The notes: generated from the sequence alone by a model not told the origin. A stretch of DNA of 64,000 nucleotides from Morella rubra (GCA_003952965.2 CM025852.1:24960574-25024573), one strand, 5' to 3'; numbered from the stretch's first letter, positions 1 through 11,542 are shown. Program-made: numbers and translations.

Positions 1-1073
1 AACTTTAACATTATGAAGGATTTTATCTCAAAAGCCAAAAGCTTAGGCTTCAATGGAAAATAGCAAAATTGTTTTTCATGAGTTTGAAACTAGCAATTTG
101 GTGCTCCCTTGAATTCTAAATTCTTATGTTGGAGTACTATTGGTGATTATGAGCTTGGCATTGTCATAGGCGCTCGGGCCTGCTGAGCCACTCATCCCTC
201 GCTCACCACTTATGATACAACTTATACCAATATAGGATGTTGTCTTACCATTACCAAATTGTACCACATCATTTTTCCTTATTTTTAGTTATTCTTTCAA
301 TTGAGTATCTGTATTGAAATATTTGTATTGAATTGATCTAAGTTACTCTAAAGGTTCCTGCTCCATACTACTACCAGTGAAAGCTCTTCCTCACAGTCTT
401 TTCAAGGTTGTTGGGTATAACTTCTTTTAGTAGGGCTGTTAGGTTACCGATTGCATAAGTAATTCACATGTAGGTCTTAATCAAATGTTTATCTTTCTAG
501 AAACCTGGTGACTCTTCTTAGGGTCCCAGGAATCACGGCTGGTAACATTTAGGTACACATTTAATAAAGATCAAGTGTTTGTAACCCAGTAAAGCACCTG
601 TAAGAATGGAAGGGCAGATCTGAATTTTGTTGTTGTTGCTATTATCCAAATTGTCAATGCTCAGACCTCAGAGCTCAACTAATTTTCTCCCCTTCCTTCC
701 CCCACCCAAAGAAACTAAAACTCCTGGCTCTGCTAGAGACTTAATTAGGATCAGAAACTGATGGTTCTTTCCCTCAAAATTGGGGAAACGGACAAAATGA
801 CGTGCATGAATCAGTGTTCCATGAGGATCCATTGAAATTTTTGCACTACATGAGGATAAATGTTTCCTACAAGTTGTAGAAGACAAGAATGGGATTTTGA
901 GTAATCCTTCCAAATGGTGATAAATGAAAATTGGAAAAGACTGGTGCTGCTAGCATAGTTTATCCCGTATAATTCTTTGTATTGGAGACAGCTCGGTTGT
1001 GTCTTGTTTTCCAGAATTTCTGGTTGAAGCGATTATAGCCCTTAAACTTGCTGCTTGTTTCTCCTGTTTGCAG
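1..1073 (+). other. probable last intron of the CLPT-like gene
   Basis: No exon could be recognised here. The stretch ends in a pyrimidine-rich tract and CAG acceptor just before the exon at 1074, and that exon begins in phase 1, so this is read as intron. The upstream exons of the Clp-like gene should lie before the window. I translated the stretch in search of the conserved preceding segment and did not find it. The small open frames are AT-rich and unlike known proteins. Confidence 0.5.
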
Positions 1074-1231
1074 GTGATGGAGGGGAAATTACGGCATCTC
1101 ATCTGCTTCTTGGAATATGGTCTGAAGTGGAGTCGCCAGGACAAAAGATAATGGCTACTCTTGGATTCAGTGATGAGAAAGCCAAAGAGTTGGAATCTTT
1201 AAGTTCTGAACCTGGAGTTGTAGATGATTAA
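1074..1231 (+). CDS. CLPT2: CLPT-like Clp protease accessory subunit, last exon (partial)
   Basis: Seen: a CAG acceptor, then a phase-1 exon encoding about 52 residues to TAA. It begins GDGGEITASHLLLGIWSE and continues through KIMATLGFSDEKAKEL to an acidic end. The pattern I-T-x-x-H-L-L-L-G-I-W-x-E followed by I-x-x-x-L-G-F is the second half of a Clp N-terminal (double Clp-N) domain. Known: plant CLPT1 and CLPT2 are small stromal proteins carrying only this domain; they bind the plastid ClpPR core and help its rings assemble. Inferred: this is the C-terminus of such a protein rather than of ClpC, because the frame stops right after the domain. The transit peptide and first Clp-N half are outside the window. 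The symbol rests partly on gene neighbourhood; CLPT1 is the alternative. Confidence 0.72.
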
Positions 1232-1498
1232 CAAATTCATTCGATCTTTTTTGTTACAGCAACTGTAATCCCATTTATCAGAGGTGGATCAATGATGCCG
1301 GATACGCTTTCCCCAGAAGTTGGCAATTCTGATTCAGTGCTCGCTGGCAAGCGACTTCATTTCTAAATTGGCTTCCTCAAGGGAACTGATGAAATTTGTG
1401 GGATCGTTTATTTTAACTTGAACGCTTTCAATCCATTTTCTAGTTTGTGGCTTTGATGGGAGAGGTTTATAGGACGAACAAATCTTTTCAAGTTATTC
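1232..1498. other. convergent intergenic spacer / overlapping 3' UTRs
   Basis: Only 267 bp separate the TAA of the plus-strand CLPT-like gene from the stop codon of the minus-strand MATE gene. The genes are tail-to-tail, so their 3' UTRs and polyadenylation sites must share or overlap this stretch. No open frame of note is present. Confidence 0.6.
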
Positions 1499-3013
1499 TC
1501 ATACTTCTGCATTACTAGCTGTTACCACATTCTTTTGGTTTTCATCTTCCTTAACAATTTCCATGTCACATGCAAGTACGTGTGCCTTGCTCGCTTCTTC
1601 GTTCCAGTCAATCCTTGCGACGAAGACCAACAGCAAAATCAAGCAGGCTACCATCCCGGCCAAGAACCCTATCAGCAGCCCACCAAGTCCAATTGCGGCC
1701 TTGAAGGCAAGAAGAACGGCTAAGGGCAGGGCCAGAAGGTAGAACCCACCAATATTGGCATACATACCCAACCATGGTCTAGCTGTTCCACGAACAATTC
1801 CTCCGCATACTGCTACGGGAAAATTCACTACTTCCACCGACGCCATTAGCAACATCATCTTCTTAACACCTCTTATAATGCCCTTATCATGGCTAAACAG
1901 GGGTCCCCATATTCCTCTGGCTGCAACCATTACTAAGCCACCTATGCAACCTGAGACGATGCTCACTGCTAGAGAGACACGTGCTGACCGGTAAGCAGCG
2001 CTCCCTTGGTTTGCACCAAGCTCATTGGAAACACGGGTGGATACACACGTGGCGAGAGATAGCATCACAGAGTAGAGCAGATAGTCGAAGTTCAGCACGA
2101 TCGTTAGCACCCCGACTGCCTGCTTGGCGTTTGCTAGCCGTCCTGTGAGCAAGACTAAGATCTCATAACACCACCATTCAAGGCAGGTGGTGAGGCAACA
2201 CGGCCCGCAGAGCTTCAGCAACCTGATCCAGTCACTAATGCCTTGATCCCACCACCCTCCTCCTTTCCACCTTTCCTTGTTACTTTCCAAGATAAACACA
2301 TACGAGGCAAGAAGAATCACCACTATGAGATCAGTGATCCAAACGGCCATTGAAACCCCCTCAAGACCCTTAGATTTTAGAAGTAATATGTTGATGGGTA
2401 TGTGAAAAGCTAGCGCCAGAGCCGAGCTAAACAGTATAGGAACCGTGATGCTCTGTGAGCTCAAGTAGGCTTTGAGTGGACATAGAAATGCAGTGACTAC
2501 CAAATCGGGGAGGAGATAGAACAGATACGTCTTTGCAATAAGGGAGATATCTTTTTGCTGGCCAAAATGGATAAGAATCTTGTCAACATTGAGCCACAAG
2601 AAAGTTACCGGTAATGTGACTAGGAGTAACAAGAAGATTGCCATGAGAAGGGTCTTGCGGAGGAGCTTAAAGTTTCTGGCTCCGTAAGCTTGACCACATA
2701 TGGGTTCCATGGCGCCACAGAGCCCGTTCAAGACGGAGAAACCCGTGACATTAGCAAAAGTGTACCCAAGTGCGCCACCTGCCAGTTTGAGCTCCCCTAG
2801 CCGGCCTAGAAAGGCTGTTGTAATTACGATTTTTGCAAACCATGTTAAATTCATTGCTACCAACGGAACAGCAATTCCCCTCTGCGCTTTTAGCTCCACA
2901 AGCACAACATTTGCAAACCTGGCAGGCCATTTCTGAGAGGGAGGTGGTGGAGATGAAGATGACTTCAAGCCTTTCTCACTCGGGTTCTCTTCCACACCCG
3001 CGGTTGCAGACAT
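1499..3013 (-). CDS. DTX56: MATE efflux transporter, DTX56/RHC1-like
   Basis: Seen: one uninterrupted exon encoding 504 residues with about twelve hydrophobic segments, a Ser/Pro-rich N-terminal tail (residues 16-27) and a charged C-terminal tail. Diagnostic stretches are MNLTWFAKIVITTAFLGRLG, GFSVLNGLCGAMEPICGQAY (about residues 91-110) and the second-half RVSNELGA motif. Known: plant MATE/DTX carriers export organic cations, acids or hormones by proton exchange at the plasma membrane or tonoplast; the DTX48-56 clade is intronless, as here. Inferred: the MNLTWF and GLCGAMEPICGQ wording fits DTX56/RHC1, which acts in guard-cell CO2 signalling through the kinase HT1, better than DTX54/55. Family membership is near certain; the exact orthologue is moderate. 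The gene looks intact, and its ATG is the first one about 85 bp below a TATA box. Confidence 0.93.
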   Translation of the reverse strand: MSATAGVEENPSEKGLKSSSSPPPPSQKWPARFANVVLVELKAQRGIAVPLVAMNLTWFAKIVITTAFLGRLGELKLAGGALGYTFANVTGFSVLNGLCGAMEPICGQAYGARNFKLLRKTLLMAIFLLLLVTLPVTFLWLNVDKILIHFGQQKDISLIAKTYLFYLLPDLVVTAFLCPLKAYLSSQSITVPILFSSALALAFHIPINILLLKSKGLEGVSMAVWITDLIVVILLASYVFILESNKERWKGGGWWDQGISDWIRLLKLCGPCCLTTCLEWWCYEILVLLTGRLANAKQAVGVLTIVLNFDYLLYSVMLSLATCVSTRVSNELGANQGSAAYRSARVSLAVSIVSGCIGGLVMVAARGIWGPLFSHDKGIIRGVKKMMLLMASVEVVNFPVAVCGGIVRGTARPWLGMYANIGGFYLLALPLAVLLAFKAAIGLGGLLIGFLAGMVACLILLLVFVARIDWNEEASKAHVLACDMEIVKEDENQKNVVTASNAEV

Positions 3014-3095
3014 TATTGCGGAGCAAAATGGCTTGGTGGGTACCGTGGGTTTGCTTCAAATAAATATTTTCCATAATGAAAGAAGAGAACTTGGG

Positions 3096-3105
3096 CTCTT
3101 TATAG
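3096..3105 (-). promoter_or_regulatory. TATA box of the MATE gene
   Basis: On the minus strand the sequence CTATAAAGAG sits about 85 bp upstream of the MATE start codon at 3013. That predicts a transcript start near 3065-3075 and a 5' leader of roughly 55 bases. The assignment rests on sequence match and distance only. Confidence 0.6.
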
Positions 3106-3119
3106 AAAAGATTAATTAT

Positions 3120-4480
3120 GTTTGAGCGCATGAGTTTCGTGAGAAGTTAGTTCTCTAAAGCAGGAGCAGATTGGTGGGATCTCGTAAAAGCCAATTAAGG
3201 GGGAGAGAGAGAGAGTCGATGGATTTTCATAGTGCGTGATGAGAATGCCGGGGGCCAGGGGCCATATCATGTTCATAAATCCCCCAGAGTCAGATGTCAG
3301 ATTTTTGATTAATTTTTGTCTTGATAAAAAAAAAGACACTAATAAAAACGCTGTTTGCAAATTAAGCACTTTCTTCACTGCCAAAACAAAACAACTTGGA
3401 ATCCAGTGCACTCAGCACTTTCTTCACTGTTTTTTATGCTTTTCACAAACATGGGCGCGGGAAAGAAAGGATGACAAAAAAAAAAACAAACACACACACA
3501 CACAAATTAATGTTAAGCATTTTGGTATCAAAAGCCAAATCCCAACGTTAATATTCCTTGTATCTAATGGCACAATCAGTGTCTTTCCCATATATTCCTC
3601 GACTGTCATCTGTTCTACTTCGATGAGCATAATAGTCCTATCTGGTTCGATCTGTTTTTCCATCCTAAAAGAAAATAAGAAGGGTTTAATTGTTCCTTCG
3701 TAAAAACCTTTGGCCCTCACAGAATATAGGGAGGTCGGATTTGAAATTAATAGGGAACTGACAATACTGTGGTCTAGTATGGCTTCAAAACCAGAGGAAG
3801 CTAGGTGGTTTGTACGGGTCCAAACCATCACAAAGCAGAAAAGACAATAACAGAGCCTCTGTTGAAGTTTTACTTTCATACTCTGAAGCCACTGAAAAAT
3901 CATTCACTTGAATAACATATAAGCTCCATGGTTTCTGAAATTGATGGTAGAGTTGGATAGACAAAATTTCTCTGTTCTTTCGAGCAAATTTTGGAGAAGT
4001 TACAACAAATGCTATCAATTTTAAGACATTGGCAACTGGTATAAATGTTTTTAGGTTCTGACAATTTAATGTCTGCATGGAAAGTTTTAGAGAAAATGTC
4101 AACAGGAATAGCATGGAGATACCGCACGAAAATTGTGTGTCTGCACTACCACATTTGGCGCTTCCAATAGCCTCCAAAATCTAAGACGATAAATTGTCTT
4201 TGACAGGAAGCCTAAATTTGACAGTATCACCTAGCAATGTCGGCTCGCTGCTGTTTCTGAAATGACAGGTAAAATGAAGCTAGTCCCAAGTTTACCTGCG
4301 TTTAGAAATTTCAAAATTGACAGCGAGGTTTTCATCCAAACTAGCATGAAGGTCCACCAACACCATTTCCTCTTTTAGGTCTTTTTTGGACTGTAATCTT
4401 ACTAAAATCCAAAATGCACTAGTTACAATAATACTTCAAAAGGATAGAGCAGCTCGTCTGCTCGTGTACCAATCATCCTA
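3120..4480. other. gene-free region upstream of MATE
   Basis: Contains a (CA)n-like run near 3484-3504 and AT-rich DNA. Open frames of 99-159 codons on both strands (3112-4177) overlap each other, have no recognisable domain and are rich in low-complexity residues. I treat them as chance. Confidence 0.5.
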
Positions 4481-4489
4481 TTCACCTCT

Positions 4490-4509
4490 CTCTCTCTCTC
4501 TCTCTCTCT
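4490..4509. repeat. (TC)n microsatellite
   Basis: A run of about ten TC units between the MATE upstream region and the repeat pair that begins at 4776. Confidence 0.9.
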
Positions 4510-4775
4510 AGTGAACACTTTGGCTTTCCAGTTGTTCACCATTATACAACATCAAAATCTGCCTCAACTCTAGTGAGTGTTGTCCACTCCATAATATATG
4601 ATCTCTATGAATGATCTTATTCCCATGTACCTCATCAAGCAGAGAGAGAGATATCCCCTGGGCCCTGGCGGTGTGCTTACGAATATAAATGTTGAAGAAT
4701 CAGGCCTGAGTGCGCATCAACTTCATTCATTCTTATGAATTTTAATTATGTTAGAAATAAAAAAAATTTAGACTG

Positions 4776-5192
4776 GAAAAATTATTTATACTAAGAGAGA
4801 GAAGAGAGATAAGTGAGACACAAGATTTAAGTGGTTCGGTCTATAGACTTACAGCCACTGTGGAAGGCCCAACTAGGCTTATTGGTGTACTCACTTATAT
4901 TTTTTGTTAAGTTTACGTAGGCTTTATTTATAAGTCTTTGGAAACAATAGCTCACATTGCTTTAGCAGGACTCTAATAACTTTAATATTCGTCCGCAAAC
5001 TCAAGGTGGACACACGGTGAGTTTGGACTTACAAAAATAATTCAAGAAAAAATTATTTATAATAAGAGAGATAAGTGAGACACAAGATTTAAGTGGTTCG
5101 ATCTATATACCTACATACATTGTGGAAGGCCTAACTGGGCTTATTGGTGTACTCACTTACATCCACTGTGGGACTCTAATAACTTTAATAAG
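4776..5192. repeat. duplicated repeat block, fragment of a dispersed element
   Basis: Two direct copies are visible. Copy A (4776-4898) and copy B (5046-5160) both run from GAAAAA(n)TTATTTAT through GATAAGTGAGACACAAGATT, AAGTGGTTCG, TGTGGAAGGC and ATTGGTGTACTCACTTA. A shorter shared piece, GGACTCTAATAACTTTAATA, follows each copy (4968-4987 and 5171-5190). The AAGTGGTTCG...CACTGTGG wording resembles LTRs of non-autonomous plant retroelements, but no primer site, polypurine tract or coding sequence was found. Best called a decayed LTR or TRIM-like fragment that has been locally duplicated. Confidence 0.65.
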
Positions 5193-7654
5193 TTACTTGT
5201 AAGAGTCTACGTTCTATGAGATTCAGTAATGCAATTTATCAACATGGGGTGAATAAAAATAAAGAAAAGGCAAATTAGTCCATGAAATAACCAATCAAAT
5301 TAATTCCTAGGGGAGAGTATTTTGGTATAAATCCAGCGGAACCTTAAAGAGTATTTTAAGTGCAACTTTCATGGGATTTCAGGAATGTAAGACGAATAAA
5401 GAGAGATATTGGAACCTCTCCATGGAATGTTGCAACAGAGTGCGACTTTAACAGAAACGGAATAAAGGAGAGATAGAATTTAGAATGATCTGTTTAGTAA
5501 CCTGGGTTTACATAGAAAACGCTGGGATGGGTGGCACTAACTGATGCCACCCGAAAATTTCGGATTGGTTCATGACGCAGACACTCTTTTTCGCGAGGCT
5601 TGAGTTACTTGTCCTAATGGAATTGGAAAAAGGCTGCACAATCTTCATCGGAGCCGTTGGCACTACATGCATCACAAAAGGGATCAGTGCTATTTCTTTC
5701 TTTTCCTGTAAAGGTAGACCTAGTTTATCTCTGCACGTCCACTTTCCAATTAAAAGAAAGATGCACCAATCTGCGTGAAAAGTGGAGGTGGCACTCAGAC
5801 CTCAGTGATAACCTTGGGTGAGAGATCAGTTCAAATGCAGTAGAGGAGCTTTATCTAGCTAATTATCGAGTGGTCGTGACCCTTATAAACGATCCGTTTA
5901 TGCTAATAGAATGATTCCCCAATCTCAATATTTAACGACTGTGGATTCGCCGGGATCATGACAGAGACATGGTTTTGGACAGTTATGTTAATTAGACAAG
6001 AAAGTACTGCAGAAGAACAGCTTGTGTGGGATTAGTTAGTTACTATTATTGTTCAATCATGCAATTAAGTTTATCAGCTGCGTGTACGGATCAAGAACGT
6101 TAAAACAAATTTCACGAGAAAACCCATGCCGCATCGCGTGCCTTATGAAAACATGGTACTTGCAGTTGCGTCTTCTAAAACCAAACAAACTGAGCGTTAT
6201 ATCAACTCCTGAACGTGATCTCAGCTATGAGCTATCCAACATGCCAATCTCATGACCACAACCTGAAGCCCCACCATCAGGGACATCCTTGTCCTTATCC
6301 ATCGCTTCTCCTAGTGGATTGCTTGCGAACTCTACAGAAAACAAACTTGCTAGATGAGCCACTTTCACCTTCTGGGATGGATGCATTTCTGCAACCGGCA
6401 ACTCCTTACACCCTCTACTCTAAGAATCCCCTTGATCCCATTTGAACCGTCTTCTATTTTGTAATCCTTGCTTTAAATCAGAAGATAAAAATAAATAAAT
6501 AAATTTAGTTATCTGCTCTGGAGCGCAATCAAGAAAAAAAGCAACTCATACAACTTTGAACGCTAATGGTTGGAACCTTATCATATCTATCTTTGGTGCT
6601 GGCCTCTTCAGAATGATCATATTCAATGATTGCCAATAGCCAGTCAAGTTTGCCATTGGTGTCGCTATGATCAGAAAATTATATGCAGGGATAAGTGAAA
6701 ATGGCAGCAATTGTTTCAACTTCCATTTGTTTGGTGGTATGGTACAAGACTAGCTACACCATATGCTTCTATGCAACGTGTTTTCTTCTGCCAAGGTGAC
6801 GCATGCAAAGCGTATAGCCAGTCATTAATTGTGGGAGTTTCCGAAGTAGTAATATCCATGGGGCCTTGTGATCTATGTAGTCATGACAAGTCGAGAAGCA
6901 GCTAGTACTAGAAGATAGCATTAGCGCATGCACCTCCACCATATATGTACTCGTTCCAAGGAGGCAGGCATATTTCACGAGTCATTTCAGTGTTCTCTAC
7001 TTAATAGAAGTCATGATCTCCACAATAGAAGTTTGGGTATCAACTATCATGAGCATTTGTCACATCACAGCCACAACAGATCTATTCCGCATCTCCATTT
7101 CCTTCTTTCTGAATTTGAGCACAGCATTGCCTAATTATTGATGGAGTATTGAATCCAGATAAGAGCCTTTTTGGCAATTACCTAGAGCAACATTATAATA
7201 TGTTTTTAGTGGAATATCAAAGTGTTCCTCTCGACTTTGTCCAGCCAATAAAGATGAGTGATTGATGCAAGTAGACTGGACAACTTTCCCTATAAATCAC
7301 GCTAAAGTAAAGGGCTGAGACGTCTTCATTAGATCTCACACGACTCTTGGAATGAAAACAGAGCGCACAAAGATGACATTCTGTACCACTCAGGAGTCTC
7401 ATTTGTCCAGCCCCACTCAACCATGAAAGATTAAAATGAATAGGACAGTTTTGCCTCCTTGCTTTAGGGTCTGCACTTTGTGATTGAGCTTTAGTGGGGT
7501 GTTGATCCCTCTAGGGAAATCAGGTTAAATTTGATCAAGTGACTGATCATACAAACCGGCCTTGTGGCATGCATGGGGAAAAAGCCATGTTCTTTATTTG
7601 CAATGCTCCATGCCAAAACAAGTACTGCACACCAAATATTTTAACTTATTTTGT
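5193..7654. other. gene-free region
   Basis: Unique-looking AT-rich sequence with a short AAAT-repeat (6489-6505). Several 60-76 codon frames (5572, 6049, 6215, 6711, 6928) show no domain, no splice-supported extension and no conserved wording I recognise. Confidence 0.5.
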
Positions 7655-7699
7655 TGATTTTCAACATCTTTTTTTTTTTTCTAAGTGATTTTCAACATC
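7655..7699. repeat. micro retro-insertion: T12-CTAAG between 14-bp direct repeats
   Basis: The 14-mer TGATTTTCAACATC occurs at 7655-7668 and again, exactly, at 7686-7699. Between the copies are only twelve T and CTAAG (7669-7685). Read on the minus strand this is CTTAG followed by A12, the arrangement left by target-primed reverse transcription with almost complete 5' truncation. Confidence 0.75.
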
Positions 7700-8574
7700 C
7701 GTAACACACCTGTTTTGATATACATATCCACCAACTAGGCTAAGTACTACAAGCTATCAAAGCCGGCTTAGTAAGGCTGACAAAAATGGGAAAGGAGCAC
7801 TTCGTGAAATCCACAATTTTTCGGGTAAAGATTTGTGCACGGACAATAATGATGATATTGACGACTTTTCATGCTCACCATTACATAATGATTACAAGCT
7901 TATGATAAATATATAAAGCCAAACAATGGGATTGTGTGGATCCAGTTTAGATCAGCACAAGAAATCCAAAAGTCGAGTGTTCCGAATTACAATCATACAT
8001 AAATCTCTCCCACTAAGTAGGTGGATCCAATAATTGGCTTATGCTACAATATATACATTTTTGAAGCTATTGAGGCTACTGTCCATAAATTAGGGGTTCT
8101 AGAAGTTGAGTTAGCATCTAAGTAATTTTGTCCGTGTGAACGCAAACGAAAAAATTTAGTGCCCCTTCTAGAGTGAAAAGCTCCTCCCCCTCAAACCCTC
8201 AACTGAAACCCCCTTCTTCTTGCTGTTCCGGACAGCACTCTCTCCGTCCGGCCAGAATTTGTACAGATCTACCACCTCCACCTCTGAGTATTAAGATTTT
8301 TGTCCAATGGGTTGCTCGGTGAGATCCCTCCACTTTTGAAGATCTTCAGCGGACACATGCAGCAGGACCACCACCAGCTTAAGGCCTTTGTTGGGTTACT
8401 GGATCTTCAGATTCGGTTTTGGTTTGGGGTCTTTGGACCTGTTCGTTTGCACTGGGGCTTTATGCCCCTTTTAGCTTGATGTCAAGGGCTCCATGCCCAT
8501 GTTTCTTGTAGCCAGCCAGCCATTGGGCCTGCCTCTCAAGTCTTCACCATATAGCACCCGTTGTATTCCTCCCG

Positions 8575-9418
8575 GGTTCGGTTATTGTGTTGATTCTTAT
8601 TGTCCTGGTAGCTGCTGATGGACGGTCACGATCGAATTTTCAAGATCCAAGAGATGAAAACACGCCACGCCAATTAATGAAATTCAACCCGCGAAATGAC
8701 TCGATTCGTCCCGTTCGCAAGTGCTGACCCACTTGAAACCCTTCTTCATCCCGACCAGCTCACCACCTCGGCATCCCTGGGTCACTACACAAGCGCATCT
8801 GCTTCACTCCTTTGCCAGAGCACCTGCAGCACCGAACCATGTCTACTCTTTAGGAGTCACTCTGTTAAGGCCTTGTCTAGTGGTCCCAATTCTACCAACC
8901 GCACCTACATTACAGACCAATAACTTTTTGCCCCTTGTACTGTTTGTTTGGCTCTTTGCAAGTTAGTGAATGAATTTAATTCTTTCGCTCATCCTTATTC
9001 TCTCTGTCGTCTTCCTCATGTCTCTTAACAACATAGGTCTTGCGACCATTTCTTTCTTTATCCGCTGGGTTTTGATCTTGGATGAGAAGGATCAATTCTC
9101 TGTGTCTAATCAACTTGAACTCGAGCTTGGGCAGTTGGGCAGCTGTGGGGCGATGGGGTGGCTGTGGGGTGGGGCTGGGCAACGCCTGTACGCAGTGAAA
9201 AGAACGAAGAAGGGAGGCGACTGTGCGATTGTTGAAGAAGAAGAAGGGTTTCAAACGGGTCAGCTGGGTCTGTTCTCCGATCAGCACTTGCAGAAGGGAT
9301 AAATTGGGTTATTACGCAGGTCAAATTTCATTAATTGACATGGCGTGTTCTCATCCTTTTGATCTTGAAAATTCGATCATGACCGTTCATCAGCGGCTAC
9401 CAGCACAATAACCGAACC
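8575..9418. repeat. long imperfect inverted repeat (foldback structure)
   Basis: The left arm (about 8575-8758) and right arm (about 9227-9418) are inverted copies. Shared blocks include GGGTTCGGTTATTGTG, GATCGAATTTTCAAGATC, CAATTAATGAAATT, GCAAGTGCTGA and TTGAAACCCTTCTTC. Identity is roughly 80%, with a ~15-bp extra piece near the tip of the left arm and a ~20-bp extra piece in the right arm. The ~470-bp middle holds overlapping short frames with no recognised domain. This may be a MITE, a MULE-related element or a local inverted duplication; no target-site duplication was identified. Confidence 0.7.
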
Positions 9419-9748
9419 CATTCCCCCCTTAGGGACTTAACCTTATGAGAACTACTCAGCATTCCAATAAATATGTTGACAAAACTTTGCTAAATGGTAA
9501 ATATGTTTTGCCCTAGTTCCTGTGCCCAACTCAGAATGGTTACTGGACAAGAGTAGGATTGGCATTTCAAAAATCAAAAGCTACAAAAATCTTACATCCG
9601 TGTAATGGGTGACAAAATAATGCCTAATTTATTGTGTTACAATTAATTCCTTATCATAAATGCAAATTTTCATGTGATTCAGGCTATTATCGGTAGGGTA
9701 TTGAGACCATCTAATAAAAAAAATAACCGCACGTTATACATATATGTC

Positions 9749-9796
9749 ACTTCTAGTTCCATTTTTTTTTCTTTCAGAATAGTACTTTTAGTTCCA
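9749..9796. repeat. micro retro-insertion: T9 plus 13 bases between 13-bp repeats
   Basis: ACTTCTAGTTCCA at 9749-9761 recurs as ACTTTTAGTTCCA at 9784-9796 (one mismatch). The 22-bp insert (9762-9783) is T9 followed by CTTTCAGAATAGT. The geometry matches the other poly(T) insertions in the window with a slightly diverged duplication, suggesting an older event. Confidence 0.55.
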
Positions 9797-10427
9797 ATTA
9801 GTCTTTAATAAGTTTGCTCCAAAAGCTAGCGCACCGTGTGTGTGGGCGGGCCAATGATAGATTTTAGTCTTTTACCATAAACCAGCCCACTCGTGAGCGA
9901 TCCATTATTACCCATACAGTAAGTACTCTACTGTGCGTACGACGAGACATAGCTTGCTGTTTTAACCATCTAGCCACAGAATTAATATTCCCATGCTTCC
10001 TCCACTCCTTTTCAGTGGTTCCAGATGAATAAAACACATTTATCACGAAGTAACTGCAAGCTTAGACTATGGTCAAGTTCAATGCAAAAAATTGGTTTCA
10101 TTGAGACGGCCAAGCCAATTAATTGCCAATTCCCAAAACCATCAATTGTAACTCTTTTATCATTCTTCACGTACGTTGACATCCTCAACTTATTGTATTA
10201 TTTGGTCATTAATTCTCCAATGTCTAGCTAGGTGGGAAAGTAGATTCTAATGAAAAGTTATTGCTCTCAAGCTGGTAACACGTTTCTCATAATTAATTCA
10301 ATAGTTGGACACAATAATAAGCTGATCATATATAGAAATTTCGGAACTTTGATTCATACTATAAGATGCATCTCAATATTGTATATATTGAGTGCTTCTG
10401 TTACAAATCCATGGAGGATATCACATG

Positions 10428-10938
10428 CTAAACATTTTTATTGCACATGTTGTAGCAGGTTTGGATATACTCTCCTTTGCCTTGAGCTGCAATATTTGTC
10501 ACATAGAAATTACGTACCATCAATTAGTATATTATATATATATATAGAAGATTCAAAAACTGAATTCATGAAGAGGACACATATACATAAATCGATCGAG
10601 TGGTCTCTTTCATAGCTAGCAAATGATGAATATCATGTACCTGATGTGAACTTGGAGGACATCATGTCAGCACAAGCGGAGGTACAACCCAAGATGAGAG
10701 GTGAGAGAGGCGGGTTGCAGATCAATTTCCTGCAACCTTCTAAACATACAGTATACTGGTCCTTGAAATCTTTGAAAATGCTACAATATTTTTCATCACA
10801 CAGTTTATCACAATCATCCTGAGGGGGTTGGCTGGGTGGGTTAGCCGGTGTATCAGGAGGTGGCTGGGGCTCAAAAGCTTCTGCTACAACTAGTACAAGC
10901 ATTACTGACACCACCACCATTGCTACAAATCTCGCCAT
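10428..10938 (-). CDS. small secreted ten-cysteine peptide (thionin-like type), two exons
   Basis: Seen: exon 1 (10641-10938) encodes 99 residues and ends at TCAG|GTACAT. Exon 2 (10428-10486) begins after a TTGCAG acceptor, completes an Ala codon and adds 18 residues to TAG; total 118 aa. Residues 1-21 form a signal peptide (Val-rich core, cut after AEA), 22-40 are Pro-rich, and cysteines lie at 43, 47, 52, 65, 69, 74, 85, 89, 110 and 114. They form blocks C-x3-C-x4-C twice, then C-x3-C twice. Reading through the donor instead would stop after three codons and lose the last C-x3-C. Inferred: a secreted, disulfide-rich antimicrobial or signalling peptide of the thionin-like type; helical-hairpin peptides also use paired C-x3-C motifs. 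Function is unknown, and thionin-like is a resemblance, not a proven assignment. Confidence 0.75.
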
Positions 10939-11014
10939 ACTTTTCTCTTCTCTGGGTGTTCACCTCTTACTATTTCCAAGTTTGCTTTGATTAACAAGTT
11001 GAATGCCAAGTCCT

Positions 11015-11023
11015 AATTTATAG
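11015..11023 (-). promoter_or_regulatory. TATA box of the cysteine-rich peptide gene
   Basis: CTATAAATT on the minus strand lies about 80 bp upstream of the ATG at 10938. The spacing suits a 5' leader of about 50 bases and supports this ATG as the start. Confidence 0.6.
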
Positions 11024-11542
11024 ACTTGGCTCTTTGTTTTAGTAAGTAAGCAATTAAGTGCATATTTAAGGTGAATATCTAGAAAAAAATTTCATTAATC
11101 CCCACAATTAATTGACAGCTCTATCTTTTGAATCCATCATTAAGGACTTGACAGGATTTTATGGAAAGAAAAAAAAAACAAATGATATTTCCACTCCATT
11201 TTATGGGCTATGGACCCAACTGAGTGTGACTTATTGGTGTGGGAGAAACTAAAATAAGACTGGAAATAACGTCACTTATTAGTTAATTTCCCGCTATTGA
11301 AGATTCAATAACCCTCTCAATTAGTAAATTTCAAGAATCTACCTAGAAAAAAAAATTTAATTTGAAGAATCTTGAACACATGTATGGATGACCATAACAT
11401 TAATTAAAATAGACTTGATTCTTTCTCATAAATGCTAATTAGCTCCCCATATGAAAATAAAATAAAATTGAGCATTATACAATTCTATTTGGAGAATCAA
11501 AATACTAGAAACATTAAATATTTTTGGATTTGGACTTATTCG

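Noticed and set aside
3424..4177. overlapping minus-strand frames of 130-159 codons
   Set aside because: Mutually overlapping, low complexity, no domain, no exon structure.
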